Assembly (NCBI RefSeq): GCF_000428525.1
Contig: NZ_AUAC01000004.1
Location: 124,001-188,000 of the forward strand
DNA: 64,000 nt
Source: Hellea balneolensis DSM 19091
GTDB lineage: Bacteria > Pseudomonadota > Alphaproteobacteria > Caulobacterales > Maricaulaceae
Reading direction: 5' to 3'
Shown: positions 23,246-32,307 of the stretch, one piece after another
How the letters are laid out: the number at the start of each line of letters is the position of its first letter
Position numbering within the stretch: the stretch's first letter is position 1
The notes under the pieces: generated by a model
Told to the model about the DNA's origin: nothing
Database searches by the model: none
What the model saw: the letters and a program-made list of their open reading frames with translations, nothing else
Made by a program: the position numbers and the translations under genes

Positions 23246-23923
23246 ATGCGCAAACTCTACCACTACCCACTCGACCCCGCCTCACGTCAGGCCAGGATTG
23301 CGCTTGCCGAAAAGAAACTCAAAGTTAAGTTAGAACCTATTGACCCTTGGAGTCCGGATAAGTCTTTTTTGGAACTCACGCCCGAAGGGCTACCGCCGAC
23401 ACTCATTGACATTATTCCTGGCAGCACTGTCACTATTTCAGGCGCGCGGGCCATTTGCGAATATACAAATGACGGCTCCCCCCGCCATCCTCTTTTGCCG
23501 GAGGACCGCGTCGAGCGCGCCGAGGCCCGCCGCATAGCCGCTTGGTTTGACATGAAATTCACGCAAGAGGTCAATGCCTATATCCTGCATGAAAAAATCG
23601 AAAAGAGCCTTACAGGATCCGGCCCTGCTGATCCGCAAACTTTGCGAGAGGGGCGAGAGCATTTACAGTTCCATCTCACCTATCTCAGCTGGCTTTTGGA
23701 ACGACGTGATTGGCTTGCTGGAAATAGCTTCAGTCTGGCCGATATTGCCGGAGCCGCTAATATTTCCTGCCTTGATTTTTTAGGTGAAATCAAATGGCGA
23801 GATTGGCCTGATCTTAAACGGTGGTATCAAACCGTAAAGTCACGTCCCTCCGTCCAGCCTCTCTTGCAGGACCGCGTTGCAGGACTTCGCGCGCCTCGCC
23901 ATTACGCAGATCTGGATTTTTAA
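23246..23923 (+). CDS. Glutathione S-transferase family protein
   Basis: 225 residues with an N-terminal thioredoxin-like domain beginning MRKLYHYPLDPASRQARIALAEK and an all-helical C-terminal domain (about residues 95-215) with SLADIAGA, the conserved capping motif of GSTs. It probably conjugates or reduces small molecules with glutathione in the cytoplasm; in alphaproteobacteria such genes often sit before queG. One base separates its stop from the queG start, so the two are probably translated from one mRNA. Confidence 0.9.
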   Translation: MRKLYHYPLDPASRQARIALAEKKLKVKLEPIDPWSPDKSFLELTPEGLPPTLIDIIPGSTVTISGARAICEYTNDGSPRHPLLPEDRVERAEARRIAAWFDMKFTQEVNAYILHEKIEKSLTGSGPADPQTLREGREHLQFHLTYLSWLLERRDWLAGNSFSLADIAGAANISCLDFLGEIKWRDWPDLKRWYQTVKSRPSVQPLLQDRVAGLRAPRHYADLDF

Positions 23924-23924
23924 C

Positions 23925-24959
23925 ATGACCGCGCTCTCAAAGCGCGTTTTAAAACGCTGTCAGGCCTTGGGGTTTACACCGCCACATATCGTGGATTTAA
24001 ACCAATTTGGAACTGTTGCAGGACAAGGCTTGCGAGACTTTATCGCAAAACATCACCACGGCACGATGGCTTGGTTAGCTGAAACAGAAACGCGCCGCAA
24101 TCATCCCCAGAACCTCTGGGCTGAAGCAAGGTCAGCAATCGTACTAGGGCTAAATTACGGCCCTGAAACGGATCCTTTGGTGACCCTTACTCAAAAAGAA
24201 AAAGCAACCATTTCAGTCTATGCCCGCAACAGAGATTATCACGATATTATAAAAGGACGGTTGAAAGAACTTGGCGGGCTGATCGCGCAGGACACGCATG
24301 AGGACATTAAAGTCTTTGTTGATACGGCCCCGCTTATGGAAAAACCCCTCGCGGCCATGTCGGGCCTTGGCTGGCAGGGAAAACATACCAATCTCGTAAA
24401 CCGAGATTACGGGTCTTGGTTATTTTTGGGCGTGATATTAAGCGCGGCCCCCCTCACCCCGACGCCGCCTGAAATTGATCATTGCGGAACGTGCCGCGGA
24501 TGTCTGGACATATGTCCGACAGACGCTTTTCCTGCGCCTTATCAATTAGATGCCCGCAAATGCATTTCTTACTTAACCATTGAACATAAAGGCGCTGTCG
24601 ATGAGGACCTACGCGTGAAAATGGGGAACCGCATTTACGGCTGTGATGATTGCTTGGCCGTCTGTCCTTGGAATAAATTTGCACAAGAGGCCTCCGAAAT
24701 AAAGCTTAAAGCCCGTCCGGATTTAGAGGCCCCAGACTTAGCGGCGCTTGCCTCACTCTCTGATGCAGAGTTTCGAACGCATTTTTCAGGCTCTCCAATT
24801 AAACGGATTGGCCGCACTCAATTCATTCGAAATGTGCTTTACGCGATTGGAAATAGCGCACGTCCAGATCTAATAAATGCTGCTGTTCAGCATAGTGATG
24901 CTGCAGATGCCGTCGTAAGAGAAGCCGCAAAATGGGCAATCGAAAGACTTAAGAGCTAA
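23925..24959 (+). CDS. queG: Epoxyqueuosine reductase
   Basis: 344 residues from the ATG at 23925, one base after the GST stop; a longer frame within the GST gene is spurious. Cobalamin- and [4Fe-4S]-dependent enzyme of the last step of queuosine synthesis in tRNA. Two ferredoxin-type cluster motifs are seen, CGTCRGCLDICP and CDDCLAVCPWNKF. The N-terminal half has the family's GLNYGPETDP and WQGKHTNLVNRDYGSW segments. Near full length without the extra HEAT domain of some homologues. No other que gene is in the window. Confidence 0.95.
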   Translation: MTALSKRVLKRCQALGFTPPHIVDLNQFGTVAGQGLRDFIAKHHHGTMAWLAETETRRNHPQNLWAEARSAIVLGLNYGPETDPLVTLTQKEKATISVYARNRDYHDIIKGRLKELGGLIAQDTHEDIKVFVDTAPLMEKPLAAMSGLGWQGKHTNLVNRDYGSWLFLGVILSAAPLTPTPPEIDHCGTCRGCLDICPTDAFPAPYQLDARKCISYLTIEHKGAVDEDLRVKMGNRIYGCDDCLAVCPWNKFAQEASEIKLKARPDLEAPDLAALASLSDAEFRTHFSGSPIKRIGRTQFIRNVLYAIGNSARPDLINAAVQHSDAADAVVREAAKWAIERLKS

Positions 24960-24976
24960 GATATATTGAGGATTAT

Positions 24977-26368
24977 ATGAAGAGTGGGGCTTTAGAGAAA
25001 ATCGGGCATGCGGATAATTTATCTCCCAACTTTATAACGCAACTCCTAGCGTTTATCTTATTGGTGGGGCTTGCCGTGGGCATAATGTTTTCGGGAGCGA
25101 AAACAGTTTTAAACCTTACCGGGTTAATTGCGCTTATCAGCGTGATATATGCAGCTTTGCGCCTAACAGCTTGTCTGAAGCGCAAACCAAAGATGACCCA
25201 TGATACTGAGCGAGATGAGTGGCCCTTTTACACCGTCTTAGTCCCGCTCTTTCACGAAGCCAATATGGTGCCCCACCTGATGGGAGCGCTCAGTAAGCTT
25301 GATTATCCCGTAGACCGGCTTGAAATTTTCATGATTTGTGAAGCCGTTGACCCAGCAACTATTGCCGAGGTACGCAAACGCGCAGGTGGTGTTTTTCACC
25401 TAATTATTGTTCCGCCAGGCTCGCCGCAAACAAAACCTCGCGCCTTGAACTTTGCTATGCATCGCGCTCGAGGTGAATTTGTAACCATTTATGATGCCGA
25501 AGACATTCCACATCCCCAGCAATTAAAATTCGCTGTTCAGGCTTTTGAAAATGAACGATGCTTGGGCGCTGTTCAGGCCCCTCTGGATTACGCGAATGCT
25601 AATCATAATGCGATAACACGTCAATTTGGTCTAGAATATGCGGCCCTGTTCCACGTTTGGCTCCCCTTTTTATCTGCGCTTGGCTTGCCGTTTCCGCTTG
25701 GCGGGACAAGCAACCACATGCGGCGCGAAGCCTTGGATGACGTCGAAGGATGGGATGCCCACAACGTGACAGAAGACGCTGATCTTAGCTTCCGGCTAGC
25801 AGCGCGAAACTGGTCGTTGAGTTATATCACGCCGCCAACGCAGGAAGAAGCCGTCGCAGATTTCAGCGCTTGGCATTTTCAGCGCGCCCGTTGGATGAAA
25901 GGCTATATGCAAAGTTGGCGCTGCCACATGCGCGCGCCCTTTGCGCCTGGCGGAGCGGCAGGGCTGGCAAGGTTTTTCACGCTACAGCTCACCTTAGGAC
26001 TGACCCTTATCAGCGCGCTATTTCATCTTCCCGTTATGGCGGGTGTAGGCATTTACTGCCTCTATCAATATCTATTAGGCCTTCCGATTGAGATACCCAT
26101 GCCCTTCCTCATAAGCCTCGGAATCAGTTACGCCGCAGGTATGATAATTGGCGCTGTTGGCGCATTGCGCGCTCAAAAACCAGCGCTTCTACTATCCGTG
26201 CCCTTTATGCCGCTTTACTGGTTTGCGCTTTGCGCCCCAACACTACGCGCTCTATGGGAGTTACGCCGAAATCCTTTTCATTGGCATAAAACCGCACATG
26301 GTGTTTACCTTTCCGAGCCCTTGAATTTGCCGCCTGAAACCCTAATTAAATCCAATGAGTATATCTAA
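24977..26368 (+). CDS. Membrane-bound family 2 glycosyltransferase (cellulose-synthase-like)
   Basis: 463 residues. Two hydrophobic segments at about 22-60 precede a cytoplasmic GT2 domain with the catalytic signatures DAEDIP (DxD-type metal site), TEDADLSFR (general base region) and QRARWMKG (QxxRW), followed by three to four C-terminal transmembrane segments. This set marks processive or polymer-building enzymes. The product is unknown; a surface or holdfast-like glycan is one guess. A GAGGA site precedes the ATG at 24977. A small membrane protein overlaps its 3' end by 14 bases. Confidence 0.9.
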   Translation: MKSGALEKIGHADNLSPNFITQLLAFILLVGLAVGIMFSGAKTVLNLTGLIALISVIYAALRLTACLKRKPKMTHDTERDEWPFYTVLVPLFHEANMVPHLMGALSKLDYPVDRLEIFMICEAVDPATIAEVRKRAGGVFHLIIVPPGSPQTKPRALNFAMHRARGEFVTIYDAEDIPHPQQLKFAVQAFENERCLGAVQAPLDYANANHNAITRQFGLEYAALFHVWLPFLSALGLPFPLGGTSNHMRREALDDVEGWDAHNVTEDADLSFRLAARNWSLSYITPPTQEEAVADFSAWHFQRARWMKGYMQSWRCHMRAPFAPGGAAGLARFFTLQLTLGLTLISALFHLPVMAGVGIYCLYQYLLGLPIEIPMPFLISLGISYAAGMIIGAVGALRAQKPALLLSVPFMPLYWFALCAPTLRALWELRRNPFHWHKTAHGVYLSEPLNLPPETLIKSNEYI

Positions 26369-26570
26369 TGACCTACTGCTGACAACGACAGGTTTGGCGA
26401 CTTGTGTTATAGTCGGTATTTTTGCATTTCGGAGGCATTTTGCCAAGCATGATAAGCTTAAGCCGCGCATGGTGCCATGGATCATTATAAGCCTAGGCGC
26501 AATTGCCACCGGCTTTATGTTACTAGTTCATTTGGTGAATATTTTGGGTATCGAGACGGGCCGCAATTAA
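26355..26570 (+). CDS. Small two-helix membrane protein
   Basis: 71 residues with two hydrophobic stretches (about 8-25 and 42-64) separated by a basic loop RRHFAKHDKLKPR. The start overlaps the glycosyltransferase gene by 14 bases in another frame, which suggests translational coupling, and its stop overlaps the stop of the convergent MBL gene. It has no recognisable domain; it may assist the glycosyltransferase or be an independent conserved membrane protein. Confidence 0.65.
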   Translation: MSISNDLLLTTTGLATCVIVGIFAFRRHFAKHDKLKPRMVPWIIISLGAIATGFMLLVHLVNILGIETGRN

Positions 26571-27673
26571 GCGGCCGCTTTGTTACGTTTCGCTTTATAA
26601 GTAAATTGCCCAGCATCATTTAAACGCCGAGACACAAGTCCCCGTCCTTTGAGGCAGTTCAGATGCGCGATAGACTCGCCCACTGCCATTATACGATTGC
26701 TGTCATTTATTTCCCGCCGAAATAAAACTGAATAAACTTCAGTCGCGCGGCGGGGCTGCTCACAATGTTCCAATAATCGTGTGAGGGCTTTTTCATGATG
26801 CTCAACTAATTTATCTAGGCGGCGATGAGCTCCGCGAAAAGGTAAGCCGTGAGCCGGGCCTATGAGAACATCCTCAGGCAAAGAGGCTTTTAAATGTTTG
26901 CAGCTGGAAATCCAATCTTCGAGCGGATTACCTTCAGGTTCCGTAGGCCACACCGACACATTAGAGCTGATATTTGGGAGAAGCTGATCACCTGTCAGGC
27001 AAATATTCAGCTCAGGACAATAAAGACACGCATGTTCCGGCGAGTGACCGGACCCGATAATAACACGCCATTCGCGTCCATTAATTTTGCCCGTTTCCCC
27101 CGCCGTAAGACGGTCATAACTATGGGGCAGCGGAGTAATTGCTTTACCAAAGCCGCCAAATCGCATTTTATATAGCTCAATCTGGTCGGCCGTGAAACCT
27201 GCCTTCCGATAAAAATTTATACCCTCACGCGGCGCGACTTGCCCCGTATCAGCCGCCATTAAACGGCAAAGGAAATACTCCCCGCGCGTCATGAGGAGCG
27301 GGGCGCCAAATTTTTTGCAAATCCATCCTGCGAGCCCGGTATGGTCGGGGTGTAAATGCGTACAAATAACGCGGTTTACGGGGCGTCCGCCCATAAGCTG
27401 AGCAAAGTGCTTTTCCCAAATTGCTTTACTCTCTCGGTTACCAATTCCGGTATCGACAATGACCCATCCGTCACCATCCTTCAACGCCCATAAATTGATA
27501 TGATCCAGCCCCTTCATAGGAAGATCAAAGCGCAGCCAAAACACTCCGTTGGCAATTTCCGTCGCGGAGCCACAAGGCGGCGCCTCATCAACGATAAATG
27601 TTAAAAGCCGTGAAGAGGTATCGCGCGGCGTGGTAAGGCTTTCATCGGGGGCTGTTTTTTCGGCTTTATTCAT
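26567..27673 (-). CDS. MBL-fold metallohydrolase
   Basis: 368 residues with the metallo-beta-lactamase metal motif HLHPDH at 106-111, GSGHSPEH further on and LTGDQLLP, giving a complete two-metal site. A C-terminal domain of about 100 residues (AHGLPFRGAHRRLDKL onward) with a winged-helix look matches LACTB2-like or glyoxalase-II-like hydrolases. Probably hydrolyses thioester or phosphodiester substrates in the cytoplasm; the exact one is not visible. Its stop codon overlaps that of the small membrane protein. Confidence 0.88.
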   Translation of the reverse strand: MNKAEKTAPDESLTTPRDTSSRLLTFIVDEAPPCGSATEIANGVFWLRFDLPMKGLDHINLWALKDGDGWVIVDTGIGNRESKAIWEKHFAQLMGGRPVNRVICTHLHPDHTGLAGWICKKFGAPLLMTRGEYFLCRLMAADTGQVAPREGINFYRKAGFTADQIELYKMRFGGFGKAITPLPHSYDRLTAGETGKINGREWRVIIGSGHSPEHACLYCPELNICLTGDQLLPNISSNVSVWPTEPEGNPLEDWISSCKHLKASLPEDVLIGPAHGLPFRGAHRRLDKLVEHHEKALTRLLEHCEQPRRATEVYSVLFRREINDSNRIMAVGESIAHLNCLKGRGLVSRRLNDAGQFTYKAKRNKAAA

Positions 27674-27723
27674 ATGCGCGGTCTTACTCTATTTTGGTTC
27701 GCTTACCATTAAAATCTACACGC

Positions 27724-28335
27724 TCAAGAAGACCAGCGCGTGACAAGAGGCGTAAGTTCGGGGCGCGCTCTTTCCTTGGGGGGCTCCGTTGGGGTGCCAA
27801 TATAGATAAATCCTGCGATTTTTTCTGAAGGCGAAAGCCCTAAAGCATCTTGTACATCTGCGTCATAAGCATACCATTCCGTCAGCCATTGCGCGCCAAA
27901 GCCTGCCGCTTGCGCCGCAAGACACAGATTATAGCACACCGCTCCGCAGGACAGCTCTTGCTCCCATTTAGGTGTTCCGCGTGGACACTCTTTTGGGGAT
28001 GAGATAACCGCCACAACTAATGGCGCCCGTAAAAATCTCTGCCCTTCAAATATAGCTCTGTCTTGCGGCATATCAGGGTTCTTCTTCATGAAAGCCGCCG
28101 CAATATGTTGCCCGAAATCCGCCCGCGCTTTCTCTTGGAAGATTACAAAACGCCATGGGGTAAGCTTTCGGTGGTCCGGCACACGTGATGCGATCGTCAA
28201 GAGCTGTTGAATCACAGTCTCATCGGGGCCAGGCTCTGTCATAACTTTCGCCAGATTAGAACGCCGCATCTCCAAAAACCGCGTCACTTCAGGGTTTAAA
28301 GATGGCAACGGGAAAATGGTATCTGTATCGGGCAT
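27724..28335 (-). CDS. Nitroreductase family protein (YdjA-like)
   Basis: 203 residues from the ATG at 28335; an upstream extension of the frame lacks a ribosome site. FMN-dependent oxidoreductase. RRSNLAKVM near residue 20, RVPDHRKLTPWRFVIF near 50 and GFGAQWLTEW in the C-terminal part match the YdjA subgroup, which reduces nitro or quinone-type compounds with NAD(P)H. Length is usual. It diverges from ridA-like gene 28408 with 72 bases between starts. Confidence 0.9.
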   Translation of the reverse strand: MPDTDTIFPLPSLNPEVTRFLEMRRSNLAKVMTEPGPDETVIQQLLTIASRVPDHRKLTPWRFVIFQEKARADFGQHIAAAFMKKNPDMPQDRAIFEGQRFLRAPLVVAVISSPKECPRGTPKWEQELSCGAVCYNLCLAAQAAGFGAQWLTEWYAYDADVQDALGLSPSEKIAGFIYIGTPTEPPKERARPELTPLVTRWSS

Positions 28336-28407
28336 ATTTCTCTCTATCTTAGCTTTACCGTAAATGGTAAATCCTCTAGCGCTTCGCAAGTAAAAAGGAA
28401 TAAGCTT

Positions 28408-28905
28408 ATGAGTTCTCCCGAAAGCAAACTCAAAGATCTCGGCCTAGCTCTGCCCGAAGCCGCGGCACCTGTCGCAAATTACGTGCCCTATGTCATTAGC
28501 GGGAATATGGTTTTCATTTCAGGTCAAATTTCGAAAATTGGAGATGAGGCGATTGGCGGACGTTTGGGGGAAGACCTCACGGTTGAACAAGGTCAAAAGG
28601 CGGCGAAACTTTCGGCGCTAAATCTGATTGCGCAGATGAAAGCGGCCTGCGGCGGAGACTTATCCCGCGTAGCGCGTGTTGTGAAATTAGGCGGCTTTGT
28701 TCAAGCCCTGCCCACCGCGACACAAGCGGACATCCCCAAAGTGATCAATGGGTGTTCAGACATCATGGTTGCTGTTTTTGGAGAGGCCGGACGCCATGCT
28801 CGCTTTGCTGTCTCTGCCCCAAGCCTACCGCTGGATGTGGCTGTTGAAATTGATGCTGTGATAGAAATAACCCTTCCGCAAGTTGGCGCCGTATATAGTC
28901 AGTGA
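28408..28905 (+). CDS. RidA family protein
   Basis: 165 residues of the YjgF/YER057c/UK114 fold, in the longer subgroup that begins SKLKDLGLALPE and has the YVISGNMVFISGQI strand. Members with the active-site Arg hydrolyse reactive enamines/imines such as 2-aminoacrylate; a matching Arg is seen in GRHARFAVSAPSLPLDVAVEIDAV. Overlaps the start of the next gene by four bases (GTGA), so both are one operon. Confidence 0.92.
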   Translation: MSSPESKLKDLGLALPEAAAPVANYVPYVISGNMVFISGQISKIGDEAIGGRLGEDLTVEQGQKAAKLSALNLIAQMKAACGGDLSRVARVVKLGGFVQALPTATQADIPKVINGCSDIMVAVFGEAGRHARFAVSAPSLPLDVAVEIDAVIEITLPQVGAVYSQ

Positions 28906-30044
28906 CCTCATCGCCTTACACCGCCAGAATATTAACCCGAATAAATGACGTTAGCGAAGCTGACTGGGACGCGCATCTGCCTGAAGGGAAACATCCCTTC
29001 CTCACTTGGCGGTTTCTAAATGCATGCGAAGAAAGCGGCGCAGCGGCGGAAGAAACAGGCTGGGCCCCGCGCCATATATGGCTCGAAGACGAAAATGGTA
29101 AAGCCGTCGGTTGCGCGCCGCTTTATGCCAAGACACACAGCCAAGGCGAATATGTTTTCGATCACAGTTGGGCTAATGCCATGGCGCAGGCCGGTATGGA
29201 TTATTATCCCAAGCTACAAGGCTCTGTCCCGTTCACCCCTGCAACAGGGCCGCGTTTGCTGGCTAAAGATAAAGATACCAAGATCGGATTGATTTCAACT
29301 ATGGTGCAGGCCTGTCATGAGTGGAATTATTCGGGAGTCCATTTGACATTCCTACAGGATGAAGACCTCGCGATTTTGAAGGAAACAGGCTTTGCCCATC
29401 GCGAGGACAGGCAGTTTCATTTTATCAATCGCGGCTATAAGAGTTTTGATGATTTTCTCGCTTCGCTTGCCTCGCGCAAACGAAAAAATATTCGCAAAGA
29501 ACGCAAAAGCGCCCAAGAGGGTATCACCATCAAACGCCTCACAGGAGATGATTTGAAACCAGAACATTGGGATGTGTTTTGGCAATGCTATCTGGATACG
29601 TCCCGGCGCAAATGGGGACGGCCTTATCTAACACGAAAGTTCTTCGATATTATGCAAGAGACCATGCGCGATGACATTATTCTCATCATGGCATTTGACG
29701 GCGCAACGCCTATTGCCGCCGCGCTAAATTATATTGGATCAGACGCACTCTATGGCCGTAATTGGGGATGTCTTATCCAAAGGCCTTTTTTGCACTTTGA
29801 GCTGTGTTATTACCAAGCCATTGAAGCAGGGATTGAGCTTGGATTGCCCAAAGTCGAAGCCGGGGCCCAAGGCGAGCATAAATTAGCCCGCGGCTACGAA
29901 CCCGTTGCCACACATAGCGCGCATTATCTTGCTCATGCCGGATTAAGAGATGCCGTTGAAGATTATCTAAAACGCGAGAGACATGCCGTAGAATATGAGA
30001 TAAATATTTTAGGTAAACACACACCGTTTAAGAAAGAAAATTAA
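28902..30044 (+). CDS. FemAB-like / GNAT family N-acyltransferase (COG3146, DUF482 type)
   Basis: 380 residues, starting at a GTG that overlaps the ridA-like stop. The sequence has the DUF482 features: EADWDAHLPEGKHPFLTWRF-like N-terminus split over residues 18-40, FTPATGPRLL near 110, RKRKNIRKERK basic segment near 195, and GRNWGC plus EAGAQGEHKLARGYEP in the second GNAT-like half. Proteins of this family are thought to transfer acyl or aminoacyl groups, perhaps to cell-wall or lipid substrates; none is proven. Followed 29 bases later by a HIT protein on the same strand. Confidence 0.85.
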   Translation: MTSSPYTARILTRINDVSEADWDAHLPEGKHPFLTWRFLNACEESGAAAEETGWAPRHIWLEDENGKAVGCAPLYAKTHSQGEYVFDHSWANAMAQAGMDYYPKLQGSVPFTPATGPRLLAKDKDTKIGLISTMVQACHEWNYSGVHLTFLQDEDLAILKETGFAHREDRQFHFINRGYKSFDDFLASLASRKRKNIRKERKSAQEGITIKRLTGDDLKPEHWDVFWQCYLDTSRRKWGRPYLTRKFFDIMQETMRDDIILIMAFDGATPIAAALNYIGSDALYGRNWGCLIQRPFLHFELCYYQAIEAGIELGLPKVEAGAQGEHKLARGYEPVATHSAHYLAHAGLRDAVEDYLKRERHAVEYEINILGKHTPFKKEN

Positions 30045-30073
30045 GTCATGTCATTAGTAAGATTGAGAATCCC

Positions 30074-30508
30074 ATGACCCTGCATGCCCCATATGACTCT
30101 GATAATATCTTCGCCAAAATTCTGCGCGGTGAGATGCCTTGTGTGAAGGTCTTTGAGGATGACAACATCCTCTCCTTTATGGATGTCTTTCCGCAATCAG
30201 AAGGCCACACTCTCGTTATTCCCAAAGCGCCTTCACGTAACCTGCTGGAAACTAACGCCAAAGATATTGGCCGCTTATTTGGGAGCGTTCAGCGTATCGC
30301 CAAAGCTGTAGAAACGGCCCTAAAACCTGACGGGATCATTATAACGCAATTTAACGGAGCGCCAGCGGGACAAACCGTCTTTCATACCCATGTCCACATC
30401 ATCCCTCGCTATGAAAGCAAAGCCCTTGGCGCGCATGGCGGCACTGGCGAGATGGCCGATATGGGTATGCTGCAGGAATTGGCTACAAAAATATCCGCCG
30501 AGCTGTGA
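30074..30508 (+). CDS. HIT family hydrolase
   Basis: 144-residue histidine-triad protein. The catalytic motif HTHVHIIPR is at about 111-119 and the N-terminus NIFAKILRGEMPCVKVFED is typical of the HinT/HIT group, which hydrolyse nucleoside phosphoramidates or dinucleoside polyphosphates in the cytoplasm. Third gene of the ridA-like run on this strand. Confidence 0.93.
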   Translation: MTLHAPYDSDNIFAKILRGEMPCVKVFEDDNILSFMDVFPQSEGHTLVIPKAPSRNLLETNAKDIGRLFGSVQRIAKAVETALKPDGIIITQFNGAPAGQTVFHTHVHIIPRYESKALGAHGGTGEMADMGMLQELATKISAEL

Positions 30509-30582
30509 ACGCAGTCATAGTCATATCCTTGCCATAATTCTCTTATCTTTACCCTTATAAAGACCGCGCATATCGGTTAGAT

Positions 30583-32307
30583 ATGCGCTGGAATAGACAG
30601 ACAGGATTTTCTATGTGCTCTCATTTTTTTACAACACTCGCTGTTGCAACTCTTCTCACAGCCTGTGGCCCCAAAAATGAAGTTGATATTCAGCCGGTAA
30701 AAGTTTTAGCGGAGATAGATGGTTATGACCTCGCGCGGCAATATAAGAAATTTGCCGAAGTTAAAATGAGCCCCGACACATCATTCTTAACCAAAGGTGA
30801 GCGCGCCGCCGTAAATAAGATTATCGAAGCTAGTAAACTTCTCTCCGAAGTTTACCTGCGTCAACTTGATGTTCGCAATCCCGAAATTCGCGCAGAAATC
30901 GCAGCTTCTGATCGCGCGGATAAACAACTTTTACTTGATATGTTTGATTTGCATTTCAGTGTCTGCGACGGTTTGGAAGATGGCTATGTATTTTATGGCG
31001 ACACGCCCTGTCCAAAGGGGGCCGGATTTTACCCTCCGGATATGACCAAACAGGAATTTGAGGATCATATTGCCGCTAACCCCAAAGATGAAGAGACTTT
31101 CAAATCGGGCTATACAGTTATCCGCCGTGATAAAGAGGGGAGGCTGATGGCGGTTCCCTACTCCAAAGCCTATGGAAAATGGCTAATGCCGGCTGGAAAA
31201 CTGCTACGCGAAGCGGCGGACCTCCTCCCTGCGGATAGAAATAATAACCGCCTGAAGCGTTTTTTACGGATGAGGGCTATGTCTTTCAGAACGGATGATT
31301 ATTTCAAATCTGAAATGGCTTGGATGGACCTATTGGGGAATATTGAAGTCGCCATTGGCCCTTACGAAGTTTATGATGATAAATTATTCGGCTATAAAAC
31401 GGCTTTTGAAAGTTTTGTAACGATTAAAAACCCCGAAGAGTCCAAAGCCCTCGCCAAATATAAAGACTTCCTCAAAGACATGGAAAAGAACCTGCCTGTT
31501 GAAGAAAAGTATAAAAATTACGCGCGGGGCTTTGAGAGCCCAATTGCTGTAACCTATCAAGTCCATGGCGGCGGCGATAATGAAAATGGCGTTCAAACCA
31601 TTGCCTTTAACCTACCCAATGATGAGCGCGTGCGCGAAGCCAAAGGCGCAAAGAAGGTTATCCTCAATAATGTACTCGGCGCTAAATATGACCGTATCTT
31701 AGCGCCTATCGGTGAGCGCGTTTTAGTGCCCGAACAAGCCAAGCTAACGGCGAAAAAATGGATGAGTAATAACACGCTCTTTCACGAGCTGTCTCACTCG
31801 CTTGGACCTGGCACCATCACAGTGAACGGTGTTGAAACGACAGTGAATGCACAATTAAAAGACCTCGCCTCTGGCGTTGAAGAAGGCAAAGCCGATGTCA
31901 TGGGTGCCTATAACATCCTCTATATGATGGAGCGCGGAGAGCTGGATATCGCGGATAAAGAAGCCTTCCTCGCGACATATTTCACAGGCAAGTTTCGTTC
32001 CATGCGTTTCGGCACAGGCGCCGCCCATGCCAAAGGCGCGGCCTATCAATATAATTATTTCCGCGAAACAGGTGCCGCAGAATGGCTCCCTAAAGAGCAG
32101 CGCTTTAGACTTGATTTCGCAAAGCTAGAACAAGCTATTTCTGACCTGACAGGCAAGATTGTTCGCCTGCAAGGTGACGGAAGTTACGACGCGGTCAAAG
32201 CCTTTTTGGATACATATTTGCAGCTCGATGAAGAGGCCGTAACGGTACTCAGCAATCTCGACGATATTCCATATGATATCAGACCAATTTACCCTGATGG
32301 GATTTGA
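30583..32307 (+). CDS. Dipeptidyl-peptidase 3-like (M49) zinc hydrolase, predicted lipoprotein
   Basis: 574 residues. The N-terminus is a lipoprotein signal with lipobox LLTAC, so the enzyme is likely periplasmic. The zinc motif is H401-ELSH, a five-residue HExxH, and EEGKADVMG lies about 50 residues downstream, matching the third ligand region of family M49. Most DPP III enzymes have a six-residue HELLGH; a five-residue form is known from the Caldithrix enzyme. An internal ATG at 30613 is an alternative start with an AGGA site, but the first ATG supplies the basic residues of the signal peptide. The next gene overlaps its stop. Confidence 0.82.
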   Translation: MRWNRQTGFSMCSHFFTTLAVATLLTACGPKNEVDIQPVKVLAEIDGYDLARQYKKFAEVKMSPDTSFLTKGERAAVNKIIEASKLLSEVYLRQLDVRNPEIRAEIAASDRADKQLLLDMFDLHFSVCDGLEDGYVFYGDTPCPKGAGFYPPDMTKQEFEDHIAANPKDEETFKSGYTVIRRDKEGRLMAVPYSKAYGKWLMPAGKLLREAADLLPADRNNNRLKRFLRMRAMSFRTDDYFKSEMAWMDLLGNIEVAIGPYEVYDDKLFGYKTAFESFVTIKNPEESKALAKYKDFLKDMEKNLPVEEKYKNYARGFESPIAVTYQVHGGGDNENGVQTIAFNLPNDERVREAKGAKKVILNNVLGAKYDRILAPIGERVLVPEQAKLTAKKWMSNNTLFHELSHSLGPGTITVNGVETTVNAQLKDLASGVEEGKADVMGAYNILYMMERGELDIADKEAFLATYFTGKFRSMRFGTGAAHAKGAAYQYNYFRETGAAEWLPKEQRFRLDFAKLEQAISDLTGKIVRLQGDGSYDAVKAFLDTYLQLDEEAVTVLSNLDDIPYDIRPIYPDGI

